Source: Turbatrix aceti
Lineage: Eukaryota > Nematoda > Chromadorea > Rhabditida > Panagrolaimidae
NCBI GenBank assembly: GCA_963969345.1
Contig: OZ017769.1
Location: forward strand, 11,411,725 to 11,475,724
DNA: 64,000 nucleotides
Direction: 5' to 3'
Each line of letters opens with the position of its first letter. Position 1 is the stretch's first letter. Below are positions 51,401 to 62,180 of the stretch, in pieces. Made by a program: the position numbers and the translations under genes. Under the pieces are notes generated by a model that saw only the letters and a list, made by a program, of their open reading frames with translations, had not been told where the DNA came from and did no database searches.

Positions 51401-54400
51401 ATCGGCATCATTTGGTCTCGAAGACTTCAGGGCATTACGGAAGACGTCAGTCAATGGCATAAAACTCTCAATATTCGGTGGGTTTGAAAAAAAATTAATT
51501 TTAACATATGGTTTTTTCAGACAACTGGCGTTCAACACGAATCAACTCCGGCCGATGTGGATCAAGTTTGCCAGTCTGTGTCGCAAGAAGGGCGATCCAA
51601 AGATGGCATCTAGAACGCTTCAACAACTGGCTGGATCTGACTCTGACTGCTTGTCGGAAAGCTACGTTCTGGACGAGAAAAAACCTCTGCTTTCATTTGC
51701 CATCTGTAAACAGCTGTACGTCGAAAAAAAACAGGATATTGCAATTCGGTAGGTTTTTTGGCCCCACGTTCCAAAAAATAGAATTCTTTCAGCAAACTCG
51801 AAGAGCTTACGAATCACATGTTGAAGCCGCCTCTAACAAATGGGGACTCCAAACTAACGTCCAAATGTTGTCTGAAACTTGCCGATTGGCTGTGGAAGCG
51901 ATTCATGTTTGACGACCATGGAGCAATTGGAGGGCAGTCGTCTTCGATCGCGTCTTCGGTAACGCCGTCCCCGCATCACTCGCGTCATTCTTCTGTTGAT
52001 ACGCTGAACATTGATGACCCTACGAGTTGCAAGCGTCGAAATCAGGTTCTCAAGTACTTCAGACTTGCCACAAAATACAACCCCAAATGGTACAAGGCTT
52101 GGCAACGACTCGCTATCTTGTACTACGACTGGGCCATGAAGGATGAGCACCTGAAGCCCGATGTCCCTGCTCCGCCGTCACCGGCGGTGGTTTCCGATGT
52201 ACATGGTTCGTCAGATGACTTGCAGAACCTTGTGCAGTTTGGCAGCAGTTCACGGCCGCCGTCAACTGGGGGAACTGCGGCGTCGATTGTCAATGCCGAT
52301 GATAAGGTACGTTATCATCGTAATTTTTGTATTGTTTTTCGTTTTGGGAAGAGGTCGCTTGTGTTCATTTTCGTTTTGGGACATTTCGAATAGGTTAGAT
52401 TTTTTTCTTTTTTTGGATTTCTTTTATGACCCACTCTGCGATTTATTTCCGACGACACAGGCATTTTACACCTTCCGATGTTTTGTGCCATAGTTGTAGG
52501 CACCTATAGGGAGGATCCAAATACCCGTATCAAAAATTTTTTAGATGCCGGATTCTGGAGCTACGGCTTCTGGAAGCTTCTGACGTCAAATTTTCAAAAT
52601 GCTTCGAAAATTCTGATTTTTGGTATACAGGGGTATCTTGGCACGAGAAATCGACTGGTGTATTTAGTTTTCTCAAAAAACATCTGACTGTTTTGAAAAA
52701 CAATGTTTTCTGATTTTCCCGCCTATTTTTCTCCGTTGCTTGGCTCCAGCATCCGTATTTTGCCCGATGCGGCCGTTTTCACAGTTAATTCTAACAGTAC
52801 ATATTGTTATCTCTCGCACGAAGTCAAAGAAACAATTTATTTCGATCATTATTTTTTGTTTCGAATTTTTTTATGCCGCCAACTTGAGCAAAAATGGGTG
52901 AAAAAGCGCACACATCTACGTCTCTGTTGCCTGTTTTTCGTGCGCGCAACATGCGAGTGTGCGTCGTGCTGCGGCGCATTCATGGCGCACACCACTTTCT
53001 CACTTTTTTCACCCATTTTTGGCGGCATAAAAAAATTCGAAACAAAAAATAATGATCGAAATAAATTTTTTCTTTGACTTCCTGCGAGAGATAACAATAT
53101 GTACTGTTAGAATTAACTGTGAAAACGGCCGCATCGGGTAAAATACGGATGCTGGAGCCAAGCAACGGAGAAAAATAGGCGGGAAAATCAGAAAACATTG
53201 TTTTTCAAAACAGTCAGATGTTTTTTGAGAAAACTAAATACACCAGTCGATTTCTCGTGCCAAGATACCCCTGTATACCAAAAATCAGAATTTTCGAAGC
53301 ATTTTGAAAATTTTACGTCAGAAGCTTCCAGAAGCCGTAGCTCCAGAATCCGGCATCTAAAAAATTTTTGATATGGGTATTTGGATCCTCCCTATAGGTG
53401 CCTACAACTATGGCACAAAACATCGGAAGGTGTAAAATGCCTGTGTCGTCGGAAATAAATCGGCTCGCAGAGTGGGTCTTATAACGTTTGGATGTATTGA
53501 ATATGTAGTGTGTGTATTCGGATTTCAGAAACTGCTGAAACAAAGCCCGGCATGCAACGCGATAGATTGCTATACCCGAGCTCTCCAACTCGAAAGATAC
53601 CGCATGGATGACACACTACGTCTTCTCATGGTCGTCGTTGAATATGGCATGTATGATTCGGTCTCGGCCATGTTCAGACGTGTCTGGCCCATAGTGGAGA
53701 CTCCTACGTGGCTTGAAGTCGTACCCCAGCTTATTTCTCGTCTCGATAGCCAGACGGACGTCGGTAAGCTGATTGAAGAACTTCTCCTGCACGTTGCGAT
53801 GAAACACCCCCACGGGCTTGTCTATCCTCTGATCGCGGCCTCGGAATCAAAGAATGGCATCAAGGCAGAGCGCGCAAATCGAATCATCAGCAAGCTTAAA
53901 GAAGCAGTGCCCACTCTCATCGAAGAGGGTCAAATTCTGAATGGGGAACTCATTCGATGCGCCATCCTATGGCACGAGCAGTGGCACGAAAAACTCGAAG
54001 ATGCATCCAGAATGTACTTTTTCGATGGCAAGAATTTCGACGGCATGATGAAACTACTCGGCGAGCTGCACGATCTCATGGACAATACGTCGGAAGAAAA
54101 ACGAACGATGAAGGAACACTCCTTCTGTCAGGCCTACGAACGCGACCTCCGAGAAGCCAGGCAATTCTGCATCCAATTCAAGGAAACCAAAGAAGTAAAT
54201 TCTGCGCTGATGACACAGGCCTGGGACAGGTACTATCAGGTGTTCAAGAAGATCAGCACCCAGCTAAGACAGCTCAACAGTCTTGATCTCAAGTACGTCT
54301 CTCCCGAACTCGCCGAGCACGGGAAATGGGAACTCTGCGTGCCAGGAACGTACGATCCAAACGGTCAGCTGGTTACGATCAAGTCAATCGATCAGGTGCT

Positions 54401-55634
54401 TACCGTCATACTGAGTAAACAACGACCACGTAAACTCACTATTCGGGGCAGCGATGACAAGGAATACGTATTCCTGCTGAAGGGCCACGAAGATCCAAGA
54501 CAGGATGAGAGGGTCATGCAGTTGTTTGGACTCATTAATTCACTTATTCTCCGGGATCCGGAAACTTCGCGGCGAGACCTGACTATTCAAGTTGGTTTTC
54601 ACTGTAGCTATTTTTAGCTAATTTAAATTTTCAGCGTTACACGATCATTGCACTGTCACAGAGCAGCGGTCTCATTGGATGGGTGCCGAACTGTGATACA
54701 CTGCATCTCTTGATCAAGGACTACCGCGACAAGAGAGAACAATCCCAGTCCCTGGAGCACGATGCCATGGTTGGGATGTGCGTGAACTACGAGCGACTAA
54801 CGCTCATGCAAAAAGTTGAAATTTTCCGTACTGCACTTCTCCAGACGACAGGTAACGATCTCAGGGATACACTTTGGATGAAGTCACCTACGTAAGTTTT
54901 TGCGCACCAAGTTCAGTTTCATTTGTATTCTTTTAGGTCAGAAGTATGGTTTGACCGACGTACCAACTTTACACGGTCGTTGGCCTGCATGTCAATGGTG
55001 GGGTACATCCTTGGTCTCGGCGATCGTCATCCATCCAACCTCATGCTAGCCAGATTGTCTGGAAAAATTGTGCACATTGATTTCGGCGACTGCTTTGAGG
55101 TTGCCATGAAACGTGACAAATACCCTGAAAAAGTGCCATTCAGGCTAACGAGAATGCTTATTCATGTACGTTGCCATCTTTATTTTTTATATAAAAATTT
55201 TTTTTCAGGCAATGGAAGTGACCGGAATTGAAGGAAACTACCGGCTGACGTGCGAGCGAGTTCTCAAGCTGCTTCGAGACAACCGACAATCCATCATGGC
55301 CGTACTAGATACTTTTGTCTACGATCCAGTCGCCAATTGGTTCCGTGTTCCTGACAGGGAAAAGACAGTTCCCGGAGTCTACGTCGCAGGCCAGGGTGTC
55401 GATGCCCGTGGGGAAAAGGATGACGCTGATCATCAAATTGACATGAAGAGCATACACGATCGCTCCACCGCTGCCATCAGCGATGTGAACAAAAAGCTTG
55501 TTGGTGTGCCGTTTCCGTCGACACTCAATTACAATACTGTAGAAGTGCCCGTTCACGTCAACTGCCTCATCCAACAGGCTACGCTAGCCGAAAATCTTTG
55601 CCAGTGCTACATTGGGTGGTGTCCATTTTGGTGA
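45425..55634 (+). CDS. let-363: Target of rapamycin (TOR) kinase
   Basis: Twelve exons: 45425-45605, 45656-46356, 46408-47871, 47924-48994, 49931-50406, 50452-51477, 51521-51748, 51793-52306, 53529-54590, 54635-54891, 54937-55165, 55209-55634. Every phase agrees, giving 2544 aa against 2549 in human mTOR. HEAT repeats fill the first 1200 residues. The FAT domain contains [15 protein letters not shown] and [14 protein letters not shown]. The FRB begins [19 protein letters not shown]. Kinase motifs are [10 protein letters not shown] (Asp2356) and HIDFGD (Asp2375), and FATC ends [11 protein letters not shown]. The kinase is the core of TORC1 and TORC2, coupling nutrients to translation and growth. 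FRB residues equivalent to human Ser2035, Phe2039, Trp2101, Tyr2105 and Phe2108 are kept. Two long introns hold repeat elements. Confidence 0.97.
49490..49588. repeat. 99-bp imperfect inverted repeat in TOR intron 4
   Basis: The ends AGGTGGCATTTGT and ACAAATGTCACCT are inverted repeats, continuing imperfectly to about 33 bp (CCCTATAATA / TATTATAAGGG). It lies in the 936-nt intron 48995-49930. No target duplication was seen. Likely a small degenerate MITE. Confidence 0.65.
52428..53478. mobile_element. 1.05-kb palindromic foldback element in TOR intron 8
   Basis: Arms of about 450 bp are near-identical inverted copies, with outer ends GACCCACTCTGCG / CGCAGAGTGGGTC, around a central spacer of about 150 bp (roughly 52876-53021). 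TTAT flanks both ends (52424-52427, 53479-53482), a possible 4-bp target duplication. The left arm lacks the GCCG that the right arm has near its outer end. It almost fills the 1222-nt intron 52307-53528. Its frames read as mirror copies on both strands and are not genes. Confidence 0.85.
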
Positions 55635-55754
55635 AAAGGTAATGCATACTGTTGTTTTTTTCGTTAAAACTGTCAGAGCCTCCTTCAATAGATGTTGTAA
55701 AATTTTTCTAGATTTGTATAAAGTTTGTGCGTAAATGAGACACCGGTCACTCAC

Positions 55755-56105
55755 CAGACATGAAAATGGCCCGCCGAAGCCCGGCCCAGGCCCGGGCCGG
55801 GCTTGGGCGGGCCTGTGACTTTTCAGTAGGCCCGGAAAAGCCCGTTTTGGCCCGGGATTTAATCAATAATGTAAAAAATACGAAAAATTAACTGTATTTT
55901 GGTTATTTTTTAACAAAATTTAGTCTCTACAGATAGAAAACATAGTATTTTGAGTAAAAACCAGTAATTTATGTAATTTATATAACGATTGGTTGCTATT
56001 TTTTGGATAACAATTTGGAAAAAATACGGAATGGATATTTCGGGCCAGCCCGGGCTTTCGACGGGCCGGGCCTGGGCCTAAAAATTAGGCCCGTTTTCAT
56101 GTCTG
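55755..56105. mobile_element. hAT-like MITE with GC-rich arms
   Basis: A 351-bp element with a perfect 8-bp duplication TCACTCAC (55747-55754, 56106-56113) and terminal repeats CAGACATGAAAA / TTTTCATGTCTG. The sub-terminal arms are rich in CCCGGGCC words and the centre is AT-rich. The layout parallels the ari-1 intron element, suggesting related families. No coding capacity. Confidence 0.9.
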
Positions 56106-56180
56106 TCACTCACCTGACCGGCTTTGTTTTTTTCGGTGCATTTTTTTAGCAATGACGATGTTCTTTTTTTGAAATTTGTA

Positions 56181-56252
56181 ATTTGCGCTTCAACGTTTGT
56201 GGTAACGAGACTCCAGATCAGAAGGTTGCGTGTTTAAATCACGTCGGGGTCA
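56181..56252 (+). pseudogene. Decayed tRNA-Trp(CCA)
   Basis: From about 56208, ACTCCAGATCAGAAGGTTGC and the following CGTG...CACGTCGGGGTCA match the anticodon arm (CCA), variable loop, T arm and 3' acceptor strand of animal tRNA-Trp. The 5' acceptor strand and D arm are unrecognisable: the 3' GGGGTCA has no TGACCCC-like partner. The T loop reads TTTAAAT in place of TTCAAAT, damaging box B. A tRNA-derived SINE head is an alternative. Confidence 0.6.
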
Positions 56253-56434
56253 CAACTTTTGGACTATTTGTTTTTCAGTAGGACGGAAACTTTTTTTTTG
56301 TTTTAATGTGACACAAGTTTGCAAATTAGGTTTTTTTTAAATATAAAATTTTTTGAAGCCAAAAATTAGGAAATAAACCTTCAGTCCGCAAATTTATGAA
56401 ACTTATCAACTCAACAACACTCATAAAAACCGTT

Positions 56435-57515
56435 TCAAGAAAGTTCGTAAGCTTTTGCATTGATATGCTCAATAACCTTACGGAAGATACCTGAAACATG
56501 ACCGTAAGCAGTGGTAGCAGCGAGAGATGCTTCTTGGAGTGCCTTGATAACGTTCGTGACTCGCGTCAGACCCTCCATGTCGTACCACCGAATCTAAAAA
56601 AAACATTATTTTATGTATGACCAAAATTAAAGATCAAAAAACACATACATGATCGTCAACCTTAATCTTCATGCCCGTGATGTAAGCCGAGTCGTCCTTT
56701 TTGTTGCGAGCCTGCTGCTCTTGCGCGTAGTCGGGGTCGACGACGGTCTGGCCCTCAGAATTCACAAAAACGGTAGAAGCCACGACGACGCCTTTGACGT
56801 CAACACGTGATACGGTGAGGGCAACGGCAGTGGCCATCAGGGCGGTCGGCAGAACGCAACCTGCGTCAGCATAAACATCGATGCAAATTTCGATGAATGT
56901 CTGAAAAAAGAAGATACGATTAATTAGTAAACTTATTTTTGTTAAAACATACGTGATCCATAGCAGCGGGCGGAATAATGTATTCCACAGCTTGTTTGAG
57001 GAGGTATTCGCTGATGTAAGAGCATCCAGAAAGTTTTACCTAAAAAGTTTATCGTAAAAACGAATATGACGACATCAAAACTAAACATACCAAAATTCCA
57101 GCTTCAAAATCTTCCGCATCTACGCTGTGAACTGGTGACATGCTAAAGGGAAACCAAAAGTTATAATATGAATAATTTAATTTATTCGCCGGAAAAAACT
57201 TACATCGTGACATCGAGCGATGTGTCACCAAAAAGACCGCGCACACAAACTCGGTCCGAACAGTGATGTACCTTCAGGTCTGAAAAAACGTGCTATAGCA
57301 TGACAGATGCTAATTCAAAAAAATACAAGAGAAAGAAACTCACTCAAAGCGCGTTCTGCTTTCTTCTCAGAAGAAACGGCGGAATCCCCATCGTAAACTT
57401 TCACCACCTTGGAAAAGCGGTACGTCGTCTTATCGGGAACCCGTGACGTCGTTTCAGCATCATTAGCAAAGGAATCTGCTGATGCGTCTGAATCGTAGTC
57501 CACATCGTCCATCAT
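56435..57515 (-). CDS. RNase PH-fold exosome subunit (Rrp46/EXOSC5-like)
   Basis: Six exons in minus order: 57515-57344, 57279-57204, 57142-57091, 57039-56953, 56900-56649, 56593-56435; phases agree, 265 aa (human EXOSC5 is 235). An acidic Ser/Asp N-terminus is followed by an RNase PH core: CSDRVCVRGLFGDTSLDV, then CIDVYADAGCVLPTALMATA (the helix and glycine region of the fold), and GVVVASTVFVNSEGQTVVDP, which aligns with EXOSC5 around its LVLDPTSKQEKEA. The exosome core ring degrades and trims RNA in nucleus and cytoplasm; animal RNase PH-type subunits are structural rather than catalytic. EXOSC6/MTR3 is the main alternative. It is divergent from the PCID2-like gene, 178 nt away, so they may share a promoter. 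Confidence 0.75.
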
Positions 57516-57693
57516 AGTGAAAGAAAAATGCAAACGTCGGCAAGAATTGAAGAACGTTTATAAAACATGTGAAGAGAAATCTCTAGAGTTTCCTATGCGC
57601 GCGCGCGCGCAATTATTCTTACAGCGATTTTTATTTACAACAACAAAAAACTACTCTGAATAAAGTTTGAAGGCTTCTTCTCGTCTCGTCAGT

Positions 57694-59253
57694 ATGGAGG
57701 TTGATGCTTACGAACAAGGTACATCGCAGTTTGTTGGAGCTGGTATTGTCAGTGCCAACCCAAAAATACAGCTTGATTTTACGACACCTGTAGTTTCTTC
57801 TCAAAACATCGAGGTTTCTGCGTCGAGGAAAAAGTTAGACTTTGGCCCTGAACCCATCGTCATTGATTCACTCAAGACTTACATCTCAACGCTAACCAAG
57901 CTTCTTCAAAACCATGATTTTACTGCAGCCATTCTCGCTTCACCGTTACTCAGCATTAGCGATGCCCACGTACATTGTGATTTCTTGAGGGTAAGATACG
58001 TTAATAGTTATCTCAGAATTTACCAAAAAGCAACTTTTAGGTAGAACATGCAGACTTTGCGAGTTCTGCAGCTTCCGAATTGGATAATTTTTTTCTTGAA
58101 ATCGTATCTGCACATTTGGGCGTAATTTTTTATGCCACGCAAGAAGAATGGCTCAAGGCCTATACGATGCAAGTTGCAATTGTGACTTCTCTGCACAAAG
58201 AAATCGTTGTCAAGTTGAAGACATCTAACTGGTACCTTCCGTTACTGTATACGTTCTGCAGTGATCTGTTGCTTCTTGCAAAGAAAGCCCAGGCTGCAGA
58301 AACGTCTCGGCGATCTGGCGTGAATTATGGCGACAACGTTGCGAGTCTCATCATGGCAATCTACCGGTCTTGCGTTGCGGATACACGAACGGCGATCACA
58401 AAGTCGAAGAAAGTCGCTATATTTCCCTTGACATTGCTTTTATTTCAAAGTTACTTTGACGTATGTTTTGTAAAGTACCCAGAAGTATTACCTACATTTT
58501 TCATGTTTTTAGTCCAACAAAATGGCCCTACTGAAACCGCTTATTCGTTCCGTTGATAACCTGTATTCCGGATTCATTGCCAGGTTGACTGCTGCCGAAT
58601 TGGTTACGTATAACTTTTACCTCGGAAAAAAAGCTACTTTTGACTCGGATTTGGAGACTGGTTAGTTTTGTATATTAAAAAATGCCTTGTTCGTGTACTC
58701 ATAGTTTTTTAGCCAATAAGGCCCTGACGTACGCCTTTGACCATTGCCCCGATCAACACCTTGCCAACAAAAGACGGATTCTTATTTATCTGATTCCTGT
58801 TCGAATGTTTCTCGGCGAAATGCCAAGCGACGAACTTCTCGGTCGATACAACATGGGTGCTTTCAAGGCTATCACTGAAGGCTTTAGGGAAGTATTTTTT
58901 GTCGTAACAACAAAATATTGTTTTCTGCTTTTAGGGACGGTAATATCAGACTACTTCGCGAAGGTATCAACACGAATCGACAATTTTTGTTGGAATCTGG
59001 GGTTTACCTTATGTTCGAGCGTCTGGCCCAACTCACATATCTAGCACTCTTTAAACGCATTCATTCCATCGTCGGAGGTTATCGTATCAAGCTCGACATG
59101 TTCGTTCATGTTTTGCAGTTTCTCGGCGAAGACATTCACCACGTTGACGAAGTTTTCTGTTCTATAGCAAATCTCATAACCAGGGGTCTGATTCGTGGCT
59201 ACATCTCCAGGACGCATAATCTCGTCGTCCTCAGCAAGAAGAATCCCTATTAA
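57694..59253 (+). CDS. PCID2/Thp1-like PCI-domain protein (TREX-2)
   Basis: Five exons: 57694-57990, 58041-58460, 58513-58660, 58713-58887, 58935-59253; 452 aa (human PCID2 about 400). Matches to PCID2 include YNFYLGKKATFDSDLETANKALTYAFDHC, NKRRILIYLIPVRMFLGEMP and the winged-helix end IANLITRGLIRGYISRTHNLVV-KNPY. TREX-2 couples transcription to mRNA export at the nuclear pore, and PCID2 also binds BRCA2/DSS1 in other animals. The ATG follows a TCGTCAG site by one nucleotide. The fourth intron has to begin at GGAAGTATT instead of GT for the frame to continue (EGF-R-DGNIRLL); see findings. All other junctions are canonical. Confidence 0.88.
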
Positions 59254-60226
59254 TGACGAGTTACTGTTTGTATGCCATCCAATGACGTGCTATGAGCTGG
59301 TACTGGCACAGACGTCATGCATGCTCTATTATGTTCTGACTTGGTTTGATGCACTACTTGTGGAATTTTCGATTCAATGAATTAAGAAGTTTGACATGTT
59401 GGGTGACACAAGGGGTTGGAATAACCGTAAAAGGCTGGAATTACCGTTTTTTGTCCTTGACGTGACTTGTAGTTTTCGATCTGTAAAAAATTCTTCCGGA
59501 CTGTGTATTACAATGCCAGGCCGTTTTGGGGGGAGGGGAACTTGCCACTGCAACCAGCTCCCCTCGCGTCTTCGAGGCTTATTGGCAGCGGAAGCACGCG
59601 CCAACGGGCTTGCGGTGCCGCAGTGGTTACAGCCAGCGGCACGAATCTACAAAAACGCAGATGCACACCCCTGTCCCAAGCGGGATCCTGTTGACTGCTT
59701 AAGTGTGTGTTGTGGTCTTTACGAATTCCCGCTTTTCGTGTTTGACATACACGCATTGCTCTTAATCGCTCCAGGGGCGCTCCGTGCGTGTCGGTGAGCT
59801 CTTCTTTACCATCCATCGCCCGTCTGGTGTTGCAGCGGCCACGTGAAGCCTCAAAAAAAGCGTATATTTCATTTAGCTGTCATTTTGTATGTTTTAAAAA
59901 TAATTTTGTCGCTGTTAGACGGATTCTTTAACTGACATAATTTTTTTCTATTTTTCCAAGGTTATCCTGAACAATGGATTATCACTCGAATGTCTGTGAT
60001 TATTGTCATTACTCCATGCGCCGTCGAGTAATGATGGTTTAATTTATTTGATATCTAGCTTACGGCTGCGTATAATCCTTTCCTTTCCATGTGTTACAAA
60101 GTGCCTTTCTTCGTTGCTCTGATGCAGAGCTTTTTTTTCCGAAATGTTCAATATCTATAACTACTGTCCGTTTTTGTAGGTACTGCTGTTTTGAACCAAA
60201 AAAGGAGCGCACACGCGGCGCAAGCA
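59254..60226. other. Intergenic, about 1 kb, with a GC-rich island
   Basis: 59510-59700 is clearly GC-richer than the surroundings. It holds open frames on both strands (plus-strand MPGRFGGRGTCHCNQ onward; the minus-strand frame is Arg-rich), but neither has a recognisable product. The last part has a TTTTTGTAG acceptor (about 60180) before the next gene. Confidence 0.4.
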
Positions 60227-62029
60227 ATGCGTAGCGGGTCAAAGCCACTCGGCGTTATGTCTGACCCTCGCGTGTGCCGGGGCTCGGTGGTGGCTCGACA
60301 GCGGGGAGAAGCGGACCGGGTTACTCGCGAATTAGCACACCAAGAGGCCGAAGAACGCTATCGCATGGAGGTGGTCCGTAATCGCCTGAGCATAGCCATC
60401 AATTCGTCAAGCGAGCCTTCGCCATCCGCTCCAAGACATTACCAAGCGTCCGCTACGTCGTCTGCCATACGCGCCGATACCAATGCTAGGCTATCACGGT
60501 TAACCGGTAAAACAGGAAAAGCTGCCATTGCCGAGTGGTCGACATCTACGGGAACAAATCGGGGTGAAGACATCGATTCAACGTCGACGACGTCTTTTGC
60601 CAAAAGAACTCGTCACACACCTGCCATACCTGCTGCCACCACCTCTACTTCTGCACACAGAAGACTTCAACCAATAAAAGGACCTTCAAAGCAACATTTT
60701 GTTAATGGTCGAAAATTACGTGAAAACACCTTGCCTGAATCGAGACCGTCCATCGGCACTCTGAGAAATGTTCGATTTGAGCCTTTGCATAATGCCGGTA
60801 GAGAACAAATTTCCGGTGGTCCACGTAAGTTTTATGCTGGCTTTAGTGCAAAAGTTTTAACGTTTTATTTACATCGCATTTTGTAAGATGCTGGATTCTA
60901 AAATCCTAGTCGCTCTCTGCCGCAATAACATGTGTGCATTCAACGAAAGGACACTTTTAATTTTGCTAGTTGGGATTCGTATGAATCCTTCTAAATCCTT
61001 GATTGTAATGCATTTCCGTCAAAAAGCAGATAATTTAGATAAAGTCGTACCAACACTTCTACCAGCTACGACATCAAAGGGACAACACACCGTGTCCACG
61101 CCTTCTTCTACTCTGACGTCTCGTCATTCACGTACCGATACTTCGTCGACAACCCGTCGAATTCACCGTCTCAACCTACCTGGTACACCCCCACAGTCTC
61201 CGTACGGTCCGGTCACGTTCTCAGAAACTGGAATCCAGACGGACGATTGTTTTGACGAAACCTTCGATCCCCTTATTCGGCAGATGGCATGCTCGGCAAT
61301 TCAGCAAGCAATTAAGAATCTCAACGACGAAGATGACCTCAAACACTTGACTCATCAAAACGAAAAACTTCTCCACATAGTTGTCAATGAAAAGCGCGTC
61401 AACAACAATCTGAACAAAACCATTCGAAGGCATATCAAAACTGAAGTAAGTTTGTTTTTGATGCCAATATGATATTATTTTTGCAGCAAGAACTAGAAAA
61501 AGAACGACGACACGCCATCAAACAGCTGAAATCACTTGACTGCCGTGAAGTTGCAGCATCGATAGTTGATGACCTTATCGATAAATGTCTCAACAATTTA
61601 TCGAATCGAGGACTCATTGAAGACGTTTCAAAGTATCGTTCTGTGGCTCTGGATACGCGGCAGCTAGAAAAAGAGCGGCGCGAATTGAAAGCAGCTACCC
61701 TCGGTATATTTTTTGTGCCAAATTTTTTTAACCAGTTTATTATTTTTTTGGTTTTCAGAAATTGAACAAGACTTTTTCCCTTACGTTTATGCAAAAGCCG
61801 AACAAATATTTGTCCATAAGCTGGCGGACAGCTACCTACGGGATGGTATGTAAAAATGCTTGAAAAAAAAACTTACAAACTATTTCTAATTACAGCGTTA
61901 TTTTCAAAAGACCAGAAAAATCGTGCAATTGCAAGAACAAAACTCAACGAACAAATACAAAAATATCAACAAATCACCAAAGGTATTAAATTGAGCAACT
62001 ACCATCAGTTGATCAGTTTTGATGAATAA
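60227..62029 (+). CDS. Coiled-coil protein, distantly radial-spoke-3-like
   Basis: Five exons: 60227-60824, 60970-61445, 61487-61703, 61759-61845, 61896-62029; 503 aa. The first 280 residues are basic and Ser/Thr-rich, likely disordered. Then comes ETGIQTDDCFDETFDPLI, resembling the ETQTD...F.D...PL segment of RSPH3, followed by an AIQQAIKNLNDEDDLKHL helix, charged coiled coil (LEKERRHAIKQLK), CREVAASIVDDLIDKCLNNL-SNRGLIED and EIEQDFFPYVYAKAEQIF. The order parallels RSPH3 (ARxF-YLADLLP-SLRDGGYFYD, EIGFLPWL). Since nematodes lack motile axonemes, the family assignment is tentative. The acceptor for exon 2 could also be 21 codons downstream in the same phase. TTTTTGTAG lies about 46 nt before the ATG. 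Confidence 0.6.
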
Positions 62030-62180
62030 ATATTATGCTAGCCTTTTATATTATTTATTTACATTAAACCAGTTGTGCTTTTGTTTATCATTGCTTTTTT
62101 GCTCAGTTTATTTGGTCATCGTGCGCACACATTTTTTCACAGACGCAGAGATTTTTTTAAAATCGTTCCCGTACCTTTCT

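Larger units (their letters stand above)
55635..56434. other. Intergenic between TOR and the exosome gene
   Basis: Convergent 3' region. Contains the hAT-like MITE 55755-56105 and a tRNA-Trp-like remnant; no coding sequence. Confidence 0.6.

Noticed and set aside
52700..53200. Open frames beginning [16 protein letters not shown] on both strands
   Set aside because: They are mirror copies created by the palindromic arms, not genes.
45425..55634. First reading as TRRAP
   Set aside because: The complete kinase is active-looking (GDRHPSN, DFG-type), the FRB contacts are present and the end [11 protein letters not shown] with 2544 aa is TOR; TRRAP lacks catalytic residues and is much longer.
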